A stretch of 64,000 nucleotides of DNA from Phycisphaerae bacterium (lineage in GTDB: Bacteria; Planctomycetota; Phycisphaerae; Phycisphaerales; UBA1924): NCBI GenBank assembly GCA_030429705.1, contig JAUIES010000001.1, positions 806,001-870,000 of the forward strand, in the 5' to 3' direction. Below are positions 9,371 through 17,487 of the stretch, in pieces. The position numbers and the translations under genes were made by a program. How positions within the stretch are numbered: the stretch's first letter is position 1; every line of letters begins with the position of its first letter. The notes beneath the pieces are model-generated. The model was given only the letters and a program-made list of their open reading frames with translations, searched no databases and was not told where the DNA came from.

Positions 9371-9994
9371 TCAGCCCGCGATCGTTTCCTGGACTTCACG
9401 CACCGGGGTCAGCGTCTCGCCCGATGCACTGTATTCGTTTCCACATGATGCACACACCGTTCGACTGGTCGCATCAATACGCGGCAGACGGTCGCCACAA
9501 CGACACGCCCAACCAACACGACGAGCGGGAACCCCCACCATCAACGCATAGTCCGGCACAGCCTTCGTCACCACCGCACCGGCAGCGACGAACACATACT
9601 TCCCGATGTCGTGCCCGCACACAATCGTGCAGTTCGCACCAAAGGTCGTGCCGCGCCCCACACGCGTCGGACGATACTCGTCGCGGCGAGCGATCTCACT
9701 GCGCGGGTTGATCACATTCGTGAACACCATCGAAGGCCCACAGAACACAAAGTCCTCGAGCACAACCCCGGTGTACAGCGACACATTGTTCTGAATCTTG
9801 CAGCAGTCGCCGATTGTCACACCCGGAGACACTACTACATTTTGCCCGATATTGCACCGGCGACCGATTTGACAGTCTTTCATCACATGCGTGAAGTGCC
9901 AGATCTTCGTACCAGTCCCGATCGTGCAAGGCTCATCGACATACGCCGATTCATGCACGAACACATCGTCTGCGATCAATGTCTCAGTTGGCAT
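9371..9994 (-). CDS. wbpD: Hexapeptide-repeat N-acetyltransferase (WbpD-like) with C-terminal zinc ribbon
   Basis: This 207-residue protein starts at MPTETLIADDVFV. The ATG at 9994 has GGAG six bases upstream and overlaps the oxidoreductase gene by 11 bp. Left-handed beta-helix hexapeptide repeats run from about residue 20 to 160 (IGTGTKIWHF, CNIGQNVVVSPGVTIG, GANCTIVCGHDIG, VPARRVGW). In the WbpD role it would acetylate the 3-amino group with acetyl-CoA, as a trimer. The last ~45 residues add a C-x-C ... C-x2-C module (WACRCGD and CASCGNEY) that could bind one zinc. The position between WbpB- and WbpE-like genes supports the assignment. Confidence 0.87.
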   Translation of the reverse strand: MPTETLIADDVFVHESAYVDEPCTIGTGTKIWHFTHVMKDCQIGRRCNIGQNVVVSPGVTIGDCCKIQNNVSLYTGVVLEDFVFCGPSMVFTNVINPRSEIARRDEYRPTRVGRGTTFGANCTIVCGHDIGKYVFVAAGAVVTKAVPDYALMVGVPARRVGWACRCGDRLPRIDATSRTVCASCGNEYSASGETLTPVREVQETIAG

Positions 9995-11036
9995 GAGTAA
10001 CTCCGAGGTTCTTGGCTTCGACGATCTGAGCCGCCATCGCACCTGGTGCGTCAAGCGAAAGCGCGTTCGGCTGACCATTCCGCATCAGCGATTCCTGCGC
10101 ACCGTGCAGCACCTGCAACACACGAACACCATTCACGCCATCCGTTCTTGGATTCCGCCGTGTCTTTACACAATCAAGGAAATGTAAACACTCTTCCATC
10201 AACGGCTCGGCGGTCCCAAAGTCAACCTCGGTCCCTTCACCCTTGACCGGAACCGGCTGACCTTCCTTCCAATCCACCCGCTGATCGTGCAACACAAGTT
10301 TCTTGGACACATCGTCAAAACTCGCCATCTTCTTCGAGCCGACCACCACAAGTTTCTGTTCCTTGAACGGATGCAGCCACGACACAAAGACATGACTCCG
10401 GACGCCATCAGCAAACGACAACTGCGTCACCGTCACATCTGCGATATTCGGCGTGACATAGGCGCCGCCGGTCGCGACGACTTCGATGGGCGCAGAATCG
10501 ACAAGCCGCAAAATCACCGCGATGTCATGAGGCGCGAATGACCACAGCGCGTTTTCTTCGGTGCGAATCTTGCCGAGGTTCAAGCGGTTCGAAATCACAT
10601 ACCGCACCTTGCCCAGTTCGCCTTGATCGATCAACTCCTTGAGTTTCAAGATCGCTGGGTGATATTCGAGCAAGTGCCCAACCATCAACACCCGGCCCGC
10701 AGCCCTGGCTCGCTGCACGAGATCACGCGCCTGACCAAGATCAACTGTCAGAGGCTTCTCAACAAACACATCCTTACCTGCAGCAATCGCCCGGCACGCT
10801 TGCTCGTAGTGCGTCTCCGCCGGCGTGGCGATCATCACAGCATCGATATTGGGGTCTTCAAACACCTTGGCAGGATCGGCGTGCACAGGAATGCCCGGCG
10901 CAAGTTCCGCAGCCATCGCACGACCGGCTTCCGATGGATCCACGATCGCCGCAACCGCGTCGATGCGTCCAAGTGTCCGAACGATATTTTTGCCCCAGCC
11001 TCCACAGCCAAGGACCGCAACTCTCGGATTCGTCAT
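9984..11036 (-). CDS. wbpB: Gfo/Idh/MocA-family oxidoreductase (WbpB-like)
   Basis: This 350-residue NAD-dependent sugar dehydrogenase has the Rossmann motif VLGCGGWGKN, the family's AGKDVFVEKPLTVD with catalytic-region Lys, and a C-terminal alpha/beta substrate domain (ENALWSFAPHDIAV). In the WbpABDE pathway WbpB oxidises C3 of the UDP-N-acetyl uronic acid, giving the substrate for the aminotransferase. It is the first gene of the leftward operon; 138 bp of non-coding DNA separates it from the next gene upstream. The role follows from gene order. Within the broad Gfo/Idh/MocA family the sequence alone would not fix the substrate. Confidence 0.87.
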   Translation of the reverse strand: MTNPRVAVLGCGGWGKNIVRTLGRIDAVAAIVDPSEAGRAMAAELAPGIPVHADPAKVFEDPNIDAVMIATPAETHYEQACRAIAAGKDVFVEKPLTVDLGQARDLVQRARAAGRVLMVGHLLEYHPAILKLKELIDQGELGKVRYVISNRLNLGKIRTEENALWSFAPHDIAVILRLVDSAPIEVVATGGAYVTPNIADVTVTQLSFADGVRSHVFVSWLHPFKEQKLVVVGSKKMASFDDVSKKLVLHDQRVDWKEGQPVPVKGEGTEVDFGTAEPLMEECLHFLDCVKTRRNPRTDGVNGVRVLQVLHGAQESLMRNGQPNALSLDAPGAMAAQIVEAKNLGVTHAN

Positions 11037-11174
11037 GTCTATTTCATCTCCAATCGCAACCTGTCAGGATGCGGACCAGGCCTCTGTCTCCTCAGCAGAC
11101 CCGATGGTCGGGATTCTAGCCTCACTCGGCCCGCTTTCTCGACCCCGTCAAAGCAGCATTCTGCGCTCATTTGG

Positions 11175-11669
11175 TTAACGATCCGCCAGCGCACGCTCCA
11201 CGGTCATTTGCACAACTTCCACGCTGTGCAACTTCCCCGTGTTCATGCCAGGGCATCCACGCGAAGCCCGCTCCCACGATTCTGGACTCCGCAGATTCTC
11301 AGGCCAGAACGGCCATGTCCGACACTGACTCGGTCTCGCCTCGTACACGCCACAAATCGCCTTCCCAGGCATCGTCTCGCGATCCAGAAACACACAGTCG
11401 TACCCGTCATCCGCAGATTTTTCGTTCAAACTCAAACCCAAACTGGTTGAATGTGTGTAATCATCCAAAAACGACTGTTCAGAAATACCAAGGTTGGCTG
11501 CCATCGCTCGCCCCTCTTCGGGCGAAAATCGCACATACCCCGGGCCCCCGCTACAACAGTTTCCGCACACCGTACAACTGAATCGAAGCCCGGTTTCGCC
11601 CGTCGCTGTCTGCTGCGTTGGGTCCGGTTTGGCGTACCATCTTGACGATCGGTCAGACGAACTGCTCAT
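11175..11669 (-). CDS. YkgJ-family cysteine cluster protein
   Basis: About 164 residues from the ATG at 11669. Eight cysteines sit in the order expected for the YkgJ (UPF0153) family: FSCTVCGNCCSGGPG near the start, then YDCVFLD, AICGVYEARPSQCRTWPFWP and RGCPGM. The set likely binds a metal, zinc or an iron-sulfur cluster; no enzymatic role is established for the family. An earlier in-frame start would overlap the divergent methyltransferase gene and is rejected. The two starts are 28 bp apart, so the genes must share a compact divergent promoter region. Confidence 0.82.
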   Translation of the reverse strand: MSSSSDRSSRWYAKPDPTQQTATGETGLRFSCTVCGNCCSGGPGYVRFSPEEGRAMAANLGISEQSFLDDYTHSTSLGLSLNEKSADDGYDCVFLDRETMPGKAICGVYEARPSQCRTWPFWPENLRSPESWERASRGCPGMNTGKLHSVEVVQMTVERALADR

Positions 11670-11697
11670 GCCTTCAGCGTACGCCAAGGGAAACACA

Positions 11698-12450
11698 ATG
11701 ACTTCAACACCGTCCTTCATCCGAAACCTCGGCAAGGTCTCCATGACCTACCGCGACTCGGGCATCTACGGCCAGTTCATCAACGCTGCCCGTCTCGATG
11801 CTTGGACCTACGCCCTCAACAAGTTCAACCCGCCACGAGACCAGATCGTCGATGTCGGGTGCGCCTATGGCTCGTGGGCAGAAAACTGGCGCAACCTTGG
11901 TTTCAAACGCGTCGTCGGCATCGACCCCAACCCAGATATCATCGAAGACGCACAAGCAGTTATGGATGAAGTCCAACTCGGGTTCTCATCGGATCTGCCG
12001 ACACACTTTCCAACCAACCAACTCTGTGCCGCCAATGGCGTGATCGTCCACATCCTCGAAGACGAACACTCCATCAACTTCCTCCGCGACATCGCCAGCA
12101 CGCTCACCGAGGACGGGCTCTTCATCTATTCCGTGTTGAATGCGGACTACTACTACAACGCGGGCCGCAAGGAATGGTTTGGACCGAACTCCTGTGTACG
12201 CACGCTCGAGACCCAACGCCGATTCGCTGCTGAAGCCGGGCTCGAGATCCTCGCCGAGATCGGCACCTTCATCGACCCTTGGGCGCTCAAGGAAACCGAG
12301 TTCATCGCCGCGGCTGAAGACCTCCGCAAGGAGCCCGAGACCTATCAGGCGTTCATCGACCTCGCCTCCCTCTGCCGAGGCCGAAGCGAAGCACCGTTTA
12401 GTGAGATGCTGTTTGTGACGCGAACGAATCGTGACCGAATCGACTCTTGA
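11698..12450 (+). CDS. Class I SAM-dependent methyltransferase
   Basis: About 250 residues. The SAM-binding motif I is clear (IVDVGCAYGSWAENW), followed by the acidic ribose-binding residue at the end of strand 2 (VVGIDPNPD) and a motif around NGVIVHILED. The ATG at 11698 has AAGGG eight bases upstream; longer versions of the frame read into the divergent neighbour. It looks like a small-molecule or glycan methyltransferase of the Methyltransf_11/23 type. The nearby polysaccharide locus makes a sugar methyltransferase possible, but it lies outside that operon and the substrate is open. Confidence 0.78.
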   Translation: MTSTPSFIRNLGKVSMTYRDSGIYGQFINAARLDAWTYALNKFNPPRDQIVDVGCAYGSWAENWRNLGFKRVVGIDPNPDIIEDAQAVMDEVQLGFSSDLPTHFPTNQLCAANGVIVHILEDEHSINFLRDIASTLTEDGLFIYSVLNADYYYNAGRKEWFGPNSCVRTLETQRRFAAEAGLEILAEIGTFIDPWALKETEFIAAAEDLRKEPETYQAFIDLASLCRGRSEAPFSEMLFVTRTNRDRIDS

Positions 12451-12462
12451 CCCAGTTGACCG

Positions 12463-13007
12463 ATGATCAAATTCACCGCCAAACTCCTGCAGTCAAATAA
12501 GACCAACGGCACCAAGGCCCCCACCTGGTCCTTCCTCATCTTGCCAGATAGCGCAAGCAAAAACTCCCCGCGCGAGGTCTTGTTTCGGTCGAAGGCACCT
12601 TCAACACGCACCCCTTCCATACCACCCTTCAGCCCGACGGCCAGGGCGGGCATTGGCTGCAGGCCGAACGAAAACTCTGTCAGGATGCAGGGGTTTCCGT
12701 TGGAGACATGGTGAAAATCGAGATCGCACCGATGGCTGAGGAACCAGAGCCCAAAGTCCCGCCGGATGTACGCAAGGCCTTTGCCGCTGCGCCCGACAAA
12801 GCGAAGGCCGTGTGGGCGGACATCACGCCCCTCGCCCGCCGCGACTGGATCCAGTGGATCACCTCCGGCAAGAAGGCTGAGACGCGTACCAAACGCATCG
12901 CAACCGCCTGCGACATGCTCGCCAAAGGCAAGCGGCGCCCATGCTGCTTCGATCGGTCCGGGATGTTCAGCAAGAGCCTGACTCGCCCCGAGGCTGAAGA
13001 CGAGTAA
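12463..13007 (+). pseudogene. DUF1905/OmdA (YdeI-like) protein gene with a frameshift
   Basis: Two open frames together give one recognisable protein. From the ATG at 12463 frame 1 reads the start of a DUF1905 domain (APTWSFLILPDSASKNSPR). From about 12577 the homology moves to frame 3 (GLVSVEGTFNTHPF, then DGQGGHWLQAER). It continues to 13007 with the OmdA half (ARRDWIQWITSGKKAETR and GKRRPCCFDRSGMFSK). One base is missing, or two are extra, near 12571-12577 in a CG-rich stretch. Intact, the product would be about 180 residues. No function is proven for the family. It could be a true pseudogene, a sequencing error or, less likely, programmed slippage. Confidence 0.8.
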
Positions 13008-13052
13008 TAACCCAAATCTCCGTTTGCGAGTGTGTGGGCTGTTCGACGCGCG

Positions 13053-13661
13053 CTATACCGCATTGGACTGCCGCACGACTTGGCAGCGTCTCACCCCTTC
13101 TTCACACGATCGCTTGCATTCCGCCTCAATAACAGCGGCGGCTTCCGCGTCACCAAGAAGCCCCAGGTTGATTCGCACATTCTCCACGGAACACCGCACA
13201 AGACACTCGGCCAGAATGGCTGCAATCCGAAGATCACTCGCCAGCCATGGGTTTGACTTTGGCCCGAGTTCTTCAAACAGTCGCAGCAGATCAATGCCCA
13301 GCGCCATCGTTGCTCGTGGGGGGGCGATCGCGTCACCAGCCGCGTCGGCCACCAACTTTGCCCGCTGAGGATCGTCCTTCGGCCTTTTCATCGCGTCATT
13401 GAGCACGCCGTAGGCCGCAGCATCCGCATCCGCCAGCGTGAGCAGCATCGTTCGCGCTCGTTCAAGTCGTGACTTCGCATCGTGCAGGAATGCCTGATGG
13501 TTGACCAGCGATTTGCGATCGACCGAGTACGAAACCACCATCTGAGCCAGAGCAGCCCCGAGCGCACCGACAATCGGCACGACGCTCCCGCCACCCGGCG
13601 TCGGCGATTTCGACGCTAATGACGCCAGAAACCCGTCGATCGAGTCGGTCGCGAAGCCCAT
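13053..13661 (-). CDS. Cyclodeaminase/cyclohydrolase family protein (FTCD C-domain / FchA-like)
   Basis: This 202-residue, mostly helical protein opens with the family's hallmark SKSPTPGGGSVVPIVGALG glycine-rich loop and keeps the Ala-rich helix pattern to the end. Relatives are the cyclodeaminase domain of formiminotransferase-cyclodeaminase and the methenyl-tetrahydrofolate cyclohydrolase FchA, both acting in one-carbon folate metabolism. No other folate gene is close. The start is 2 bp after the stop of the secreted cyclophilin gene, so the two are co-transcribed even though the products should sit in different compartments. Confidence 0.85.
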   Translation of the reverse strand: MGFATDSIDGFLASLASKSPTPGGGSVVPIVGALGAALAQMVVSYSVDRKSLVNHQAFLHDAKSRLERARTMLLTLADADAAAYGVLNDAMKRPKDDPQRAKLVADAAGDAIAPPRATMALGIDLLRLFEELGPKSNPWLASDLRIAAILAECLVRCSVENVRINLGLLGDAEAAAVIEAECKRSCEEGVRRCQVVRQSNAV

Positions 13662-13663
13662 AC

Positions 13664-14773
13664 TTACCGCCCCACCGGCTCGGCTGCGGGCTCGGTCACC
13701 GGCAATGGCCCGGTCCCGATCGGTGGCGCCGGCACGAGTTTCGCGCTCCGCAAAACAGGTGGGTCTTCCGCGCGCCCCTGGTCGTCAACCGGCGTGGCAG
13801 CCAGCGCGAGCAGCACATCCGTCCCGCCAACCATCTGCCCAAATGCTGTATATCGATTATCCAGATGTTGCGTGCCGGATCGACTCAGACAGATGAAGAT
13901 CTGTGAGCCGTTGGTGTCCGGATCACTCGACCGAGCCATCGAGATGACACCGAAGTCATGCGGCAACCCCGTCGGCTCGAGATCGATCTGATACCCGGCC
14001 CCGCCGCTGCCGCCACCCGTTGGGTCGCCCACCTGCACCACAAACGGCCCGCGCGGAATCATCGGCACGATGCGATGAAAAATGATGTCTTCGTAAAACC
14101 CACCCTCGACCAGATGCCGGAAGTTGAACACCGTGTTCGGAGCTTCATCCGGTCGCATCATCACCGTGATCTCGCCAAGCGTCGTATCGAGGACGATGTG
14201 TCGATCCACATAGGTTCGAAGCCCGCTGAACACGACCTCGCGCTCGGGAGGCACGCGACCCGCTGCACGCAACAATCGGTCTTGCTCGGGCTCGAACATC
14301 GGTCGCCCTTCGCGTGGGTCGAGTGTGATCGTCGGCACGACAATCTGTTGACCGGACTCCGGATCGGCCGTGGTTCGCTCGGCCATCAGGTGCGCCCGCT
14401 GCGGCGTCACCATTGGCTGCAACACAACCGCACTTCCAATGGCATCGGCTCCGACCATCAGTTGTGCATACAACAACTCATGCACATTGCTTGTCCACAG
14501 CACCGGAAACATTGTGGATAAATCGACAGTGCCCTCAGCAGCAGCAGCCTTGGCCACCTCCTCATACACCCCCTCTTCGACCGACTTGGGCCGAAGCAAT
14601 CGAATGCTGAGATCGCCCTGCGAACCTTCCGGACGATCAACCTGCATCGGGATCGATCGCCCGATGCCGTTGTACAAACGGACCGGTTCGAGCTGAGCAT
14701 GAACAAGTGACGAGGCTGCTGTCAAACAGACGGCACCAACGACAAGAGCCGATTTGAGGGTTGAACTAGTCAT
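13664..14773 (-). CDS. Secreted cyclophilin-type peptidyl-prolyl cis-trans isomerase
   Basis: About 369 residues from the ATG at 14773. Residues 1-26 form a signal peptide ending in SSLVHAQ. A ~180-residue N-terminal region of unknown type follows. The cyclophilin fold then begins at TTLGEITVMMRPDEAPNTV, with catalytic-site motifs GGFYEDIIFHRIVP (Arg of FHR), GDPTGGGSGG, DFGVISMARS and GSQIFICL. The usual cyclosporin-contact Trp is not seen, as in many bacterial forms. It should assist folding outside the cytoplasm. The extra N-terminal region is unusual for bacterial cyclophilins (usually 160-190 residues) and may be a client or chaperone domain. Confidence 0.86.
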   Translation of the reverse strand: MTSSTLKSALVVGAVCLTAASSLVHAQLEPVRLYNGIGRSIPMQVDRPEGSQGDLSIRLLRPKSVEEGVYEEVAKAAAAEGTVDLSTMFPVLWTSNVHELLYAQLMVGADAIGSAVVLQPMVTPQRAHLMAERTTADPESGQQIVVPTITLDPREGRPMFEPEQDRLLRAAGRVPPEREVVFSGLRTYVDRHIVLDTTLGEITVMMRPDEAPNTVFNFRHLVEGGFYEDIIFHRIVPMIPRGPFVVQVGDPTGGGSGGAGYQIDLEPTGLPHDFGVISMARSSDPDTNGSQIFICLSRSGTQHLDNRYTAFGQMVGGTDVLLALAATPVDDQGRAEDPPVLRSAKLVPAPPIGTGPLPVTEPAAEPVGR

Positions 14774-14861
14774 GCGCGACTTTAGCGCACGCAACGAGAG
14801 CCGGCCTCATCAGTCAATCAATCCGCAATCTGCATGTGTTGAATAAGCGGCGAGCGATCGC

Positions 14862-15593
14862 TCACTGATCAAGCAATTCCCACGCGTCATCGACAGAACC
14901 ATCCGGGCGATTGCCATCGTCCATGGTCATCATGCTGGTGAGTTGACCGGTGTCGTCATCAAGCCACGCAACATGCCCACCTGCCCGCAGGACATTGGTG
15001 CCCTTGCGATGGTTGTAGTCGTCGGCTTCGCGCATCCCATCCGCTGCGAGAGCAGAACTGCCAGCCATCATGAACAACTTGGTCTGACCTGACCCATCAT
15101 GCCCGCGGAAGTGATAGTTTCCGACGATTTCGCCAAGATCCATACGCCATGCGCTGTCGTATCGTTCCTGCGGATGCTCTCCCCAGTGAGACGGGCAGTA
15201 GTAGATCCCTGGAGTCTTGAGGTAATGCGTCGAATACAGCATCCCCAGTCCATCCCACCCATCACGCGCAACAAGGTTGCGTTCATCAGGGCCGAGTCGA
15301 ACCATCATCATCTCATCCGCCCCACCTCGTGAACTGAGGAACGCGCTCGGCGGAATGCGGCCACGAGCATCGTCAGCATACATCTGGATGCCGAGCCCAA
15401 ATTGACGAAGGTTGGACGAACAGACAACGCGGCGGGATGCTTCTTGCACCTGTCCGAGCGTCGGGCTCAAGATCGCAATCAGGATCGTGATCACAGCAAT
15501 TGCGACCAACACATCGAGCAATGTAAATGCCGCACGATGACGACTTTGCCTCAAAAATGTGTCTGATTTGAACCGCACCACGACATACTCCAC
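14862..15593 (-). CDS. Type II pseudopilin-like protein (prepilin-type N-terminus)
   Basis: This 243-residue protein has a prepilin signal near residue 20: basic leader RHRA, then AFTLLDVLVAIAVITILIA, a hydrophobic helix. The usual Glu at +5 is replaced by Asp, and the residue before the cleavage site is Ala rather than Gly. The C-terminus has the H-X9-DG-like pattern of planctomycete pseudopilins (NHRKGTNVLRAGGHVAWLDD). Such proteins are numerous in planctomycetes and probably form secretion pseudopili or surface fibres. It is divergent from an ECF sigma factor gene across 312 bp. Internal GTG codons near the N-terminus leave the exact start open. Confidence 0.8.
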   Translation of the reverse strand: MEYVVVRFKSDTFLRQSRHRAAFTLLDVLVAIAVITILIAILSPTLGQVQEASRRVVCSSNLRQFGLGIQMYADDARGRIPPSAFLSSRGGADEMMMVRLGPDERNLVARDGWDGLGMLYSTHYLKTPGIYYCPSHWGEHPQERYDSAWRMDLGEIVGNYHFRGHDGSGQTKLFMMAGSSALAADGMREADDYNHRKGTNVLRAGGHVAWLDDDTGQLTSMMTMDDGNRPDGSVDDAWELLDQ

Positions 15594-15905
15594 AAGTCAT
15601 TCGGGACTGATCCCGTTCAGTTCTCGGCCCGAGCGTACCAAGATCGTCGAAAAAGAGCAAGCCCAATACACCAAAGGCGGTGTGTTCGCGACTTGTTATC
15701 GGACAAAGAACAGAATTGTGCAACTATATGGACGATCTTGGCGACCCCTTATTGCGGCATACCCTTCCGGTTGTCATACTGGCGCACATCGTGCCGGGTT
15801 CAAATTGCGAGTGGGGAAGAACCGCCTGCATCCGATCTCCGGCTTCCTGCGTATAGCTCGGCGGAGGCTCGGTTGTCTTGCCTCTGCCGGGGAGATCATT
15901 CTCCG
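15594..15905. other. Divergent intergenic region between pseudopilin and ECF sigma genes
   Basis: This 312-bp stretch has no credible gene. The rightward frame that reads through part of it (from 15693) gives a Cys/Ser/Pro-rich sequence unlike the sigma factor it joins. It must hold the promoters of both genes. One weak sigma-70-like pair on the + strand is TTGCGG (15752-15757) and CATACT (15775-15780), with a 17-bp spacer. I see no clear ECF-type repeat. Confidence 0.4.
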
Positions 15906-16592
15906 GTGACGATAGATATGGCGGAACATAAACCGGAAGGTCAGAACGCAGGTCAGGAACCGCGTGGTGGGCACAATGAGAACGGCCAGGCTGAAAAGCC
16001 GAAACCGACTCGTCGAACACGAGCCACCCATGACGCGGTCCAAGAGGCTGCCGATCTTGACCTGATGACACGGGTGGCTGCGGGCAATGAGACCGCAGTT
16101 GCGGAGTTGTACGAGCGGTTTGGTGCGCTCGTGTATCGAATGGCGTTCGGGTCCATGCCGACCCGGGCAGAAGCAGAGGACGCAGTACAGGAAGTATTTA
16201 TTCGGCTTTGGAAAACAGCAGGTCGGTACGACCCCGAGCGAGCAGCACTTGTCACATGGGTGATGTTGATCACCAGAAGGCACTTGGTCGACAAACTCCG
16301 ACGGACCAGAGCACGGGTCAAGGCAAGCAGTCTGGATGACTCAATGCCATGGAAAACAGCATCAGTCGAGGCTGGCGAGTCTCGCATGGAACAGGACGAA
16401 CGGTACGAGGCACTGTTGAAGCGAATCGACACATTGCCTGAACTGCAAAAAATGGTGGTGACACGGGCCTATCTGGGAGGCCAAACGCTGCGACAAATCG
16501 GTGAAGAACTCGATACGCCGCTGGGCACGATCAAATCGGCCCTGAGCAGAGCGTTGGTTCGACTCCGGGAACGGGCGGGTGAAAAGGTATGA
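15906..16592 (+). CDS. ECF-type RNA polymerase sigma factor
   Basis: About 228 residues from a GTG at 15906; GGGGAG lies 11 bases before it, and an ATG at 15918 is the alternative. After a ~50-residue charged, low-complexity N-terminus come region 2 (RAEAEDAVQEVFIRLWKTAG, the -10 recognition and core-binding helices) and region 4 (LRQIGEELDTPLGTIKSALS, the -35 helix-turn-helix). No ECF C-terminal extension is present. It overlaps the next gene by ATGA. That gene encodes a membrane anti-sigma factor, so the pair should respond to an envelope signal by regulated release of the sigma factor. Confidence 0.93.
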   Translation: MTIDMAEHKPEGQNAGQEPRGGHNENGQAEKPKPTRRTRATHDAVQEAADLDLMTRVAAGNETAVAELYERFGALVYRMAFGSMPTRAEAEDAVQEVFIRLWKTAGRYDPERAALVTWVMLITRRHLVDKLRRTRARVKASSLDDSMPWKTASVEAGESRMEQDERYEALLKRIDTLPELQKMVVTRAYLGGQTLRQIGEELDTPLGTIKSALSRALVRLRERAGEKV

Positions 16593-17398
16593 CGATGCGA
16601 ACAAACGATTTAATAGAACTGGCTGCACTCGATGCACTCGGTCTCCTCGACGAGACTGAATCGGCGGCGTATGAACGCGCCTTCCAGGCGGCATCACCCA
16701 TGGTTCGTCGTCAGGTCCGCGCTGAGCAAGAGCGCGCTGCCGAGTTTGAAGCCGCCCTCCTCCCCTATGTCACGCCGGATGAAGACCTCAAAGCCAAGGT
16801 GCTCGCTCGCCTTGCAGAAGAAAAAGCCCTCGAGTTGGCTTCAGGAACGCGCGCACTCGTGCATCGCCCTGGTCGCGTCGTGCCCAAGGTTCGCGCCAGT
16901 CGGCGCGTGACCCCGCTCTGGCGGGCAGCATCCATCGGACTTTCAGTCGCCGTTGTCGTCCTTGGAGTCATGGCGATCTATCTTCAGGACAGCAACTCAA
17001 AACTTGTCGATGCGTTCGTCGTCAACGACTTCTATGACAAGGTCGGCACGCGCCAACTCCACGACACACTGTTCGATGAAACCACCGAACGCCAGATTCT
17101 GCAAGTCGCAGCCGATGCTCCGGCATCATTCTCCGCCGATGCGGTTCTGCTCGTGAATCCGGACTGGGGCGATACCGCACGGTTCTTCTGCACCGGTCTC
17201 TTTGAACGAGACACGCCGAACAACTACGCATTGTGTGTTGTTGACGAGAATCAGGAAGTCGTCGCGACCATCGAGCAGTTCAAATCGGACGGCAAACTGG
17301 TCAGTTTCGATATATCCACCGCCAGCCTGAGCCAAGGCCGACTCGCGCTCTTCACCAGAACCGCTGACGGCTTGGGCAAACTGCTCATGATTGCCTGA
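16589..17398 (+). CDS. Membrane-anchored anti-sigma factor (RskA-like)
   Basis: This 269-residue protein has a cytoplasmic anti-sigma domain at 1-90 (LIELAALDALGLLDETE is the usual RskA opening). One membrane helix lies at about 112-132, and an extracytoplasmic domain fills the C-terminal half, ending with the RskA-type stretch (GRLALFTRTADGLGKLLMIA). There is no HxxxCxxC zinc motif, so it belongs to the non-zinc RskA type. It would hold the ECF sigma factor at the membrane until proteolysis. The start overlaps the sigma stop (ATGA), and a strong terminator lies about 30 bp downstream, closing a two-gene operon. Confidence 0.88.
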   Translation: MTMRTNDLIELAALDALGLLDETESAAYERAFQAASPMVRRQVRAEQERAAEFEAALLPYVTPDEDLKAKVLARLAEEKALELASGTRALVHRPGRVVPKVRASRRVTPLWRAASIGLSVAVVVLGVMAIYLQDSNSKLVDAFVVNDFYDKVGTRQLHDTLFDETTERQILQVAADAPASFSADAVLLVNPDWGDTARFFCTGLFERDTPNNYALCVVDENQEVVATIEQFKSDGKLVSFDISTASLSQGRLALFTRTADGLGKLLMIA

Positions 17399-17428
17399 TC
17401 AACAACGGGCATCCAAAAAATCGAACCA

Positions 17429-17454
17429 AACCCGCCAATCGTGGCGGGTTTTTT
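17429..17454 (+). terminator. Rho-independent terminator of the sigma/anti-sigma operon
   Basis: A 9-bp perfect stem (AACCCGCCA / TGGCGGGTT) closes an ATCG loop and runs into TTTTTT at 17449-17454. It sits 30 bp after the anti-sigma stop. Confidence 0.92.
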
Positions 17455-17487
17455 CTTGCTGTGAAACATAACGCCATGATCGAGCAG

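Noticed and set aside
15693-15905. Possible 70-residue N-terminal extension of the ECF sigma factor
   Set aside because: The translated sequence is Cys/Ser/Pro-rich and unlike sigma factors; a GTG with a nearby ribosome site at 15906 is better, and the region is needed for divergent promoters.
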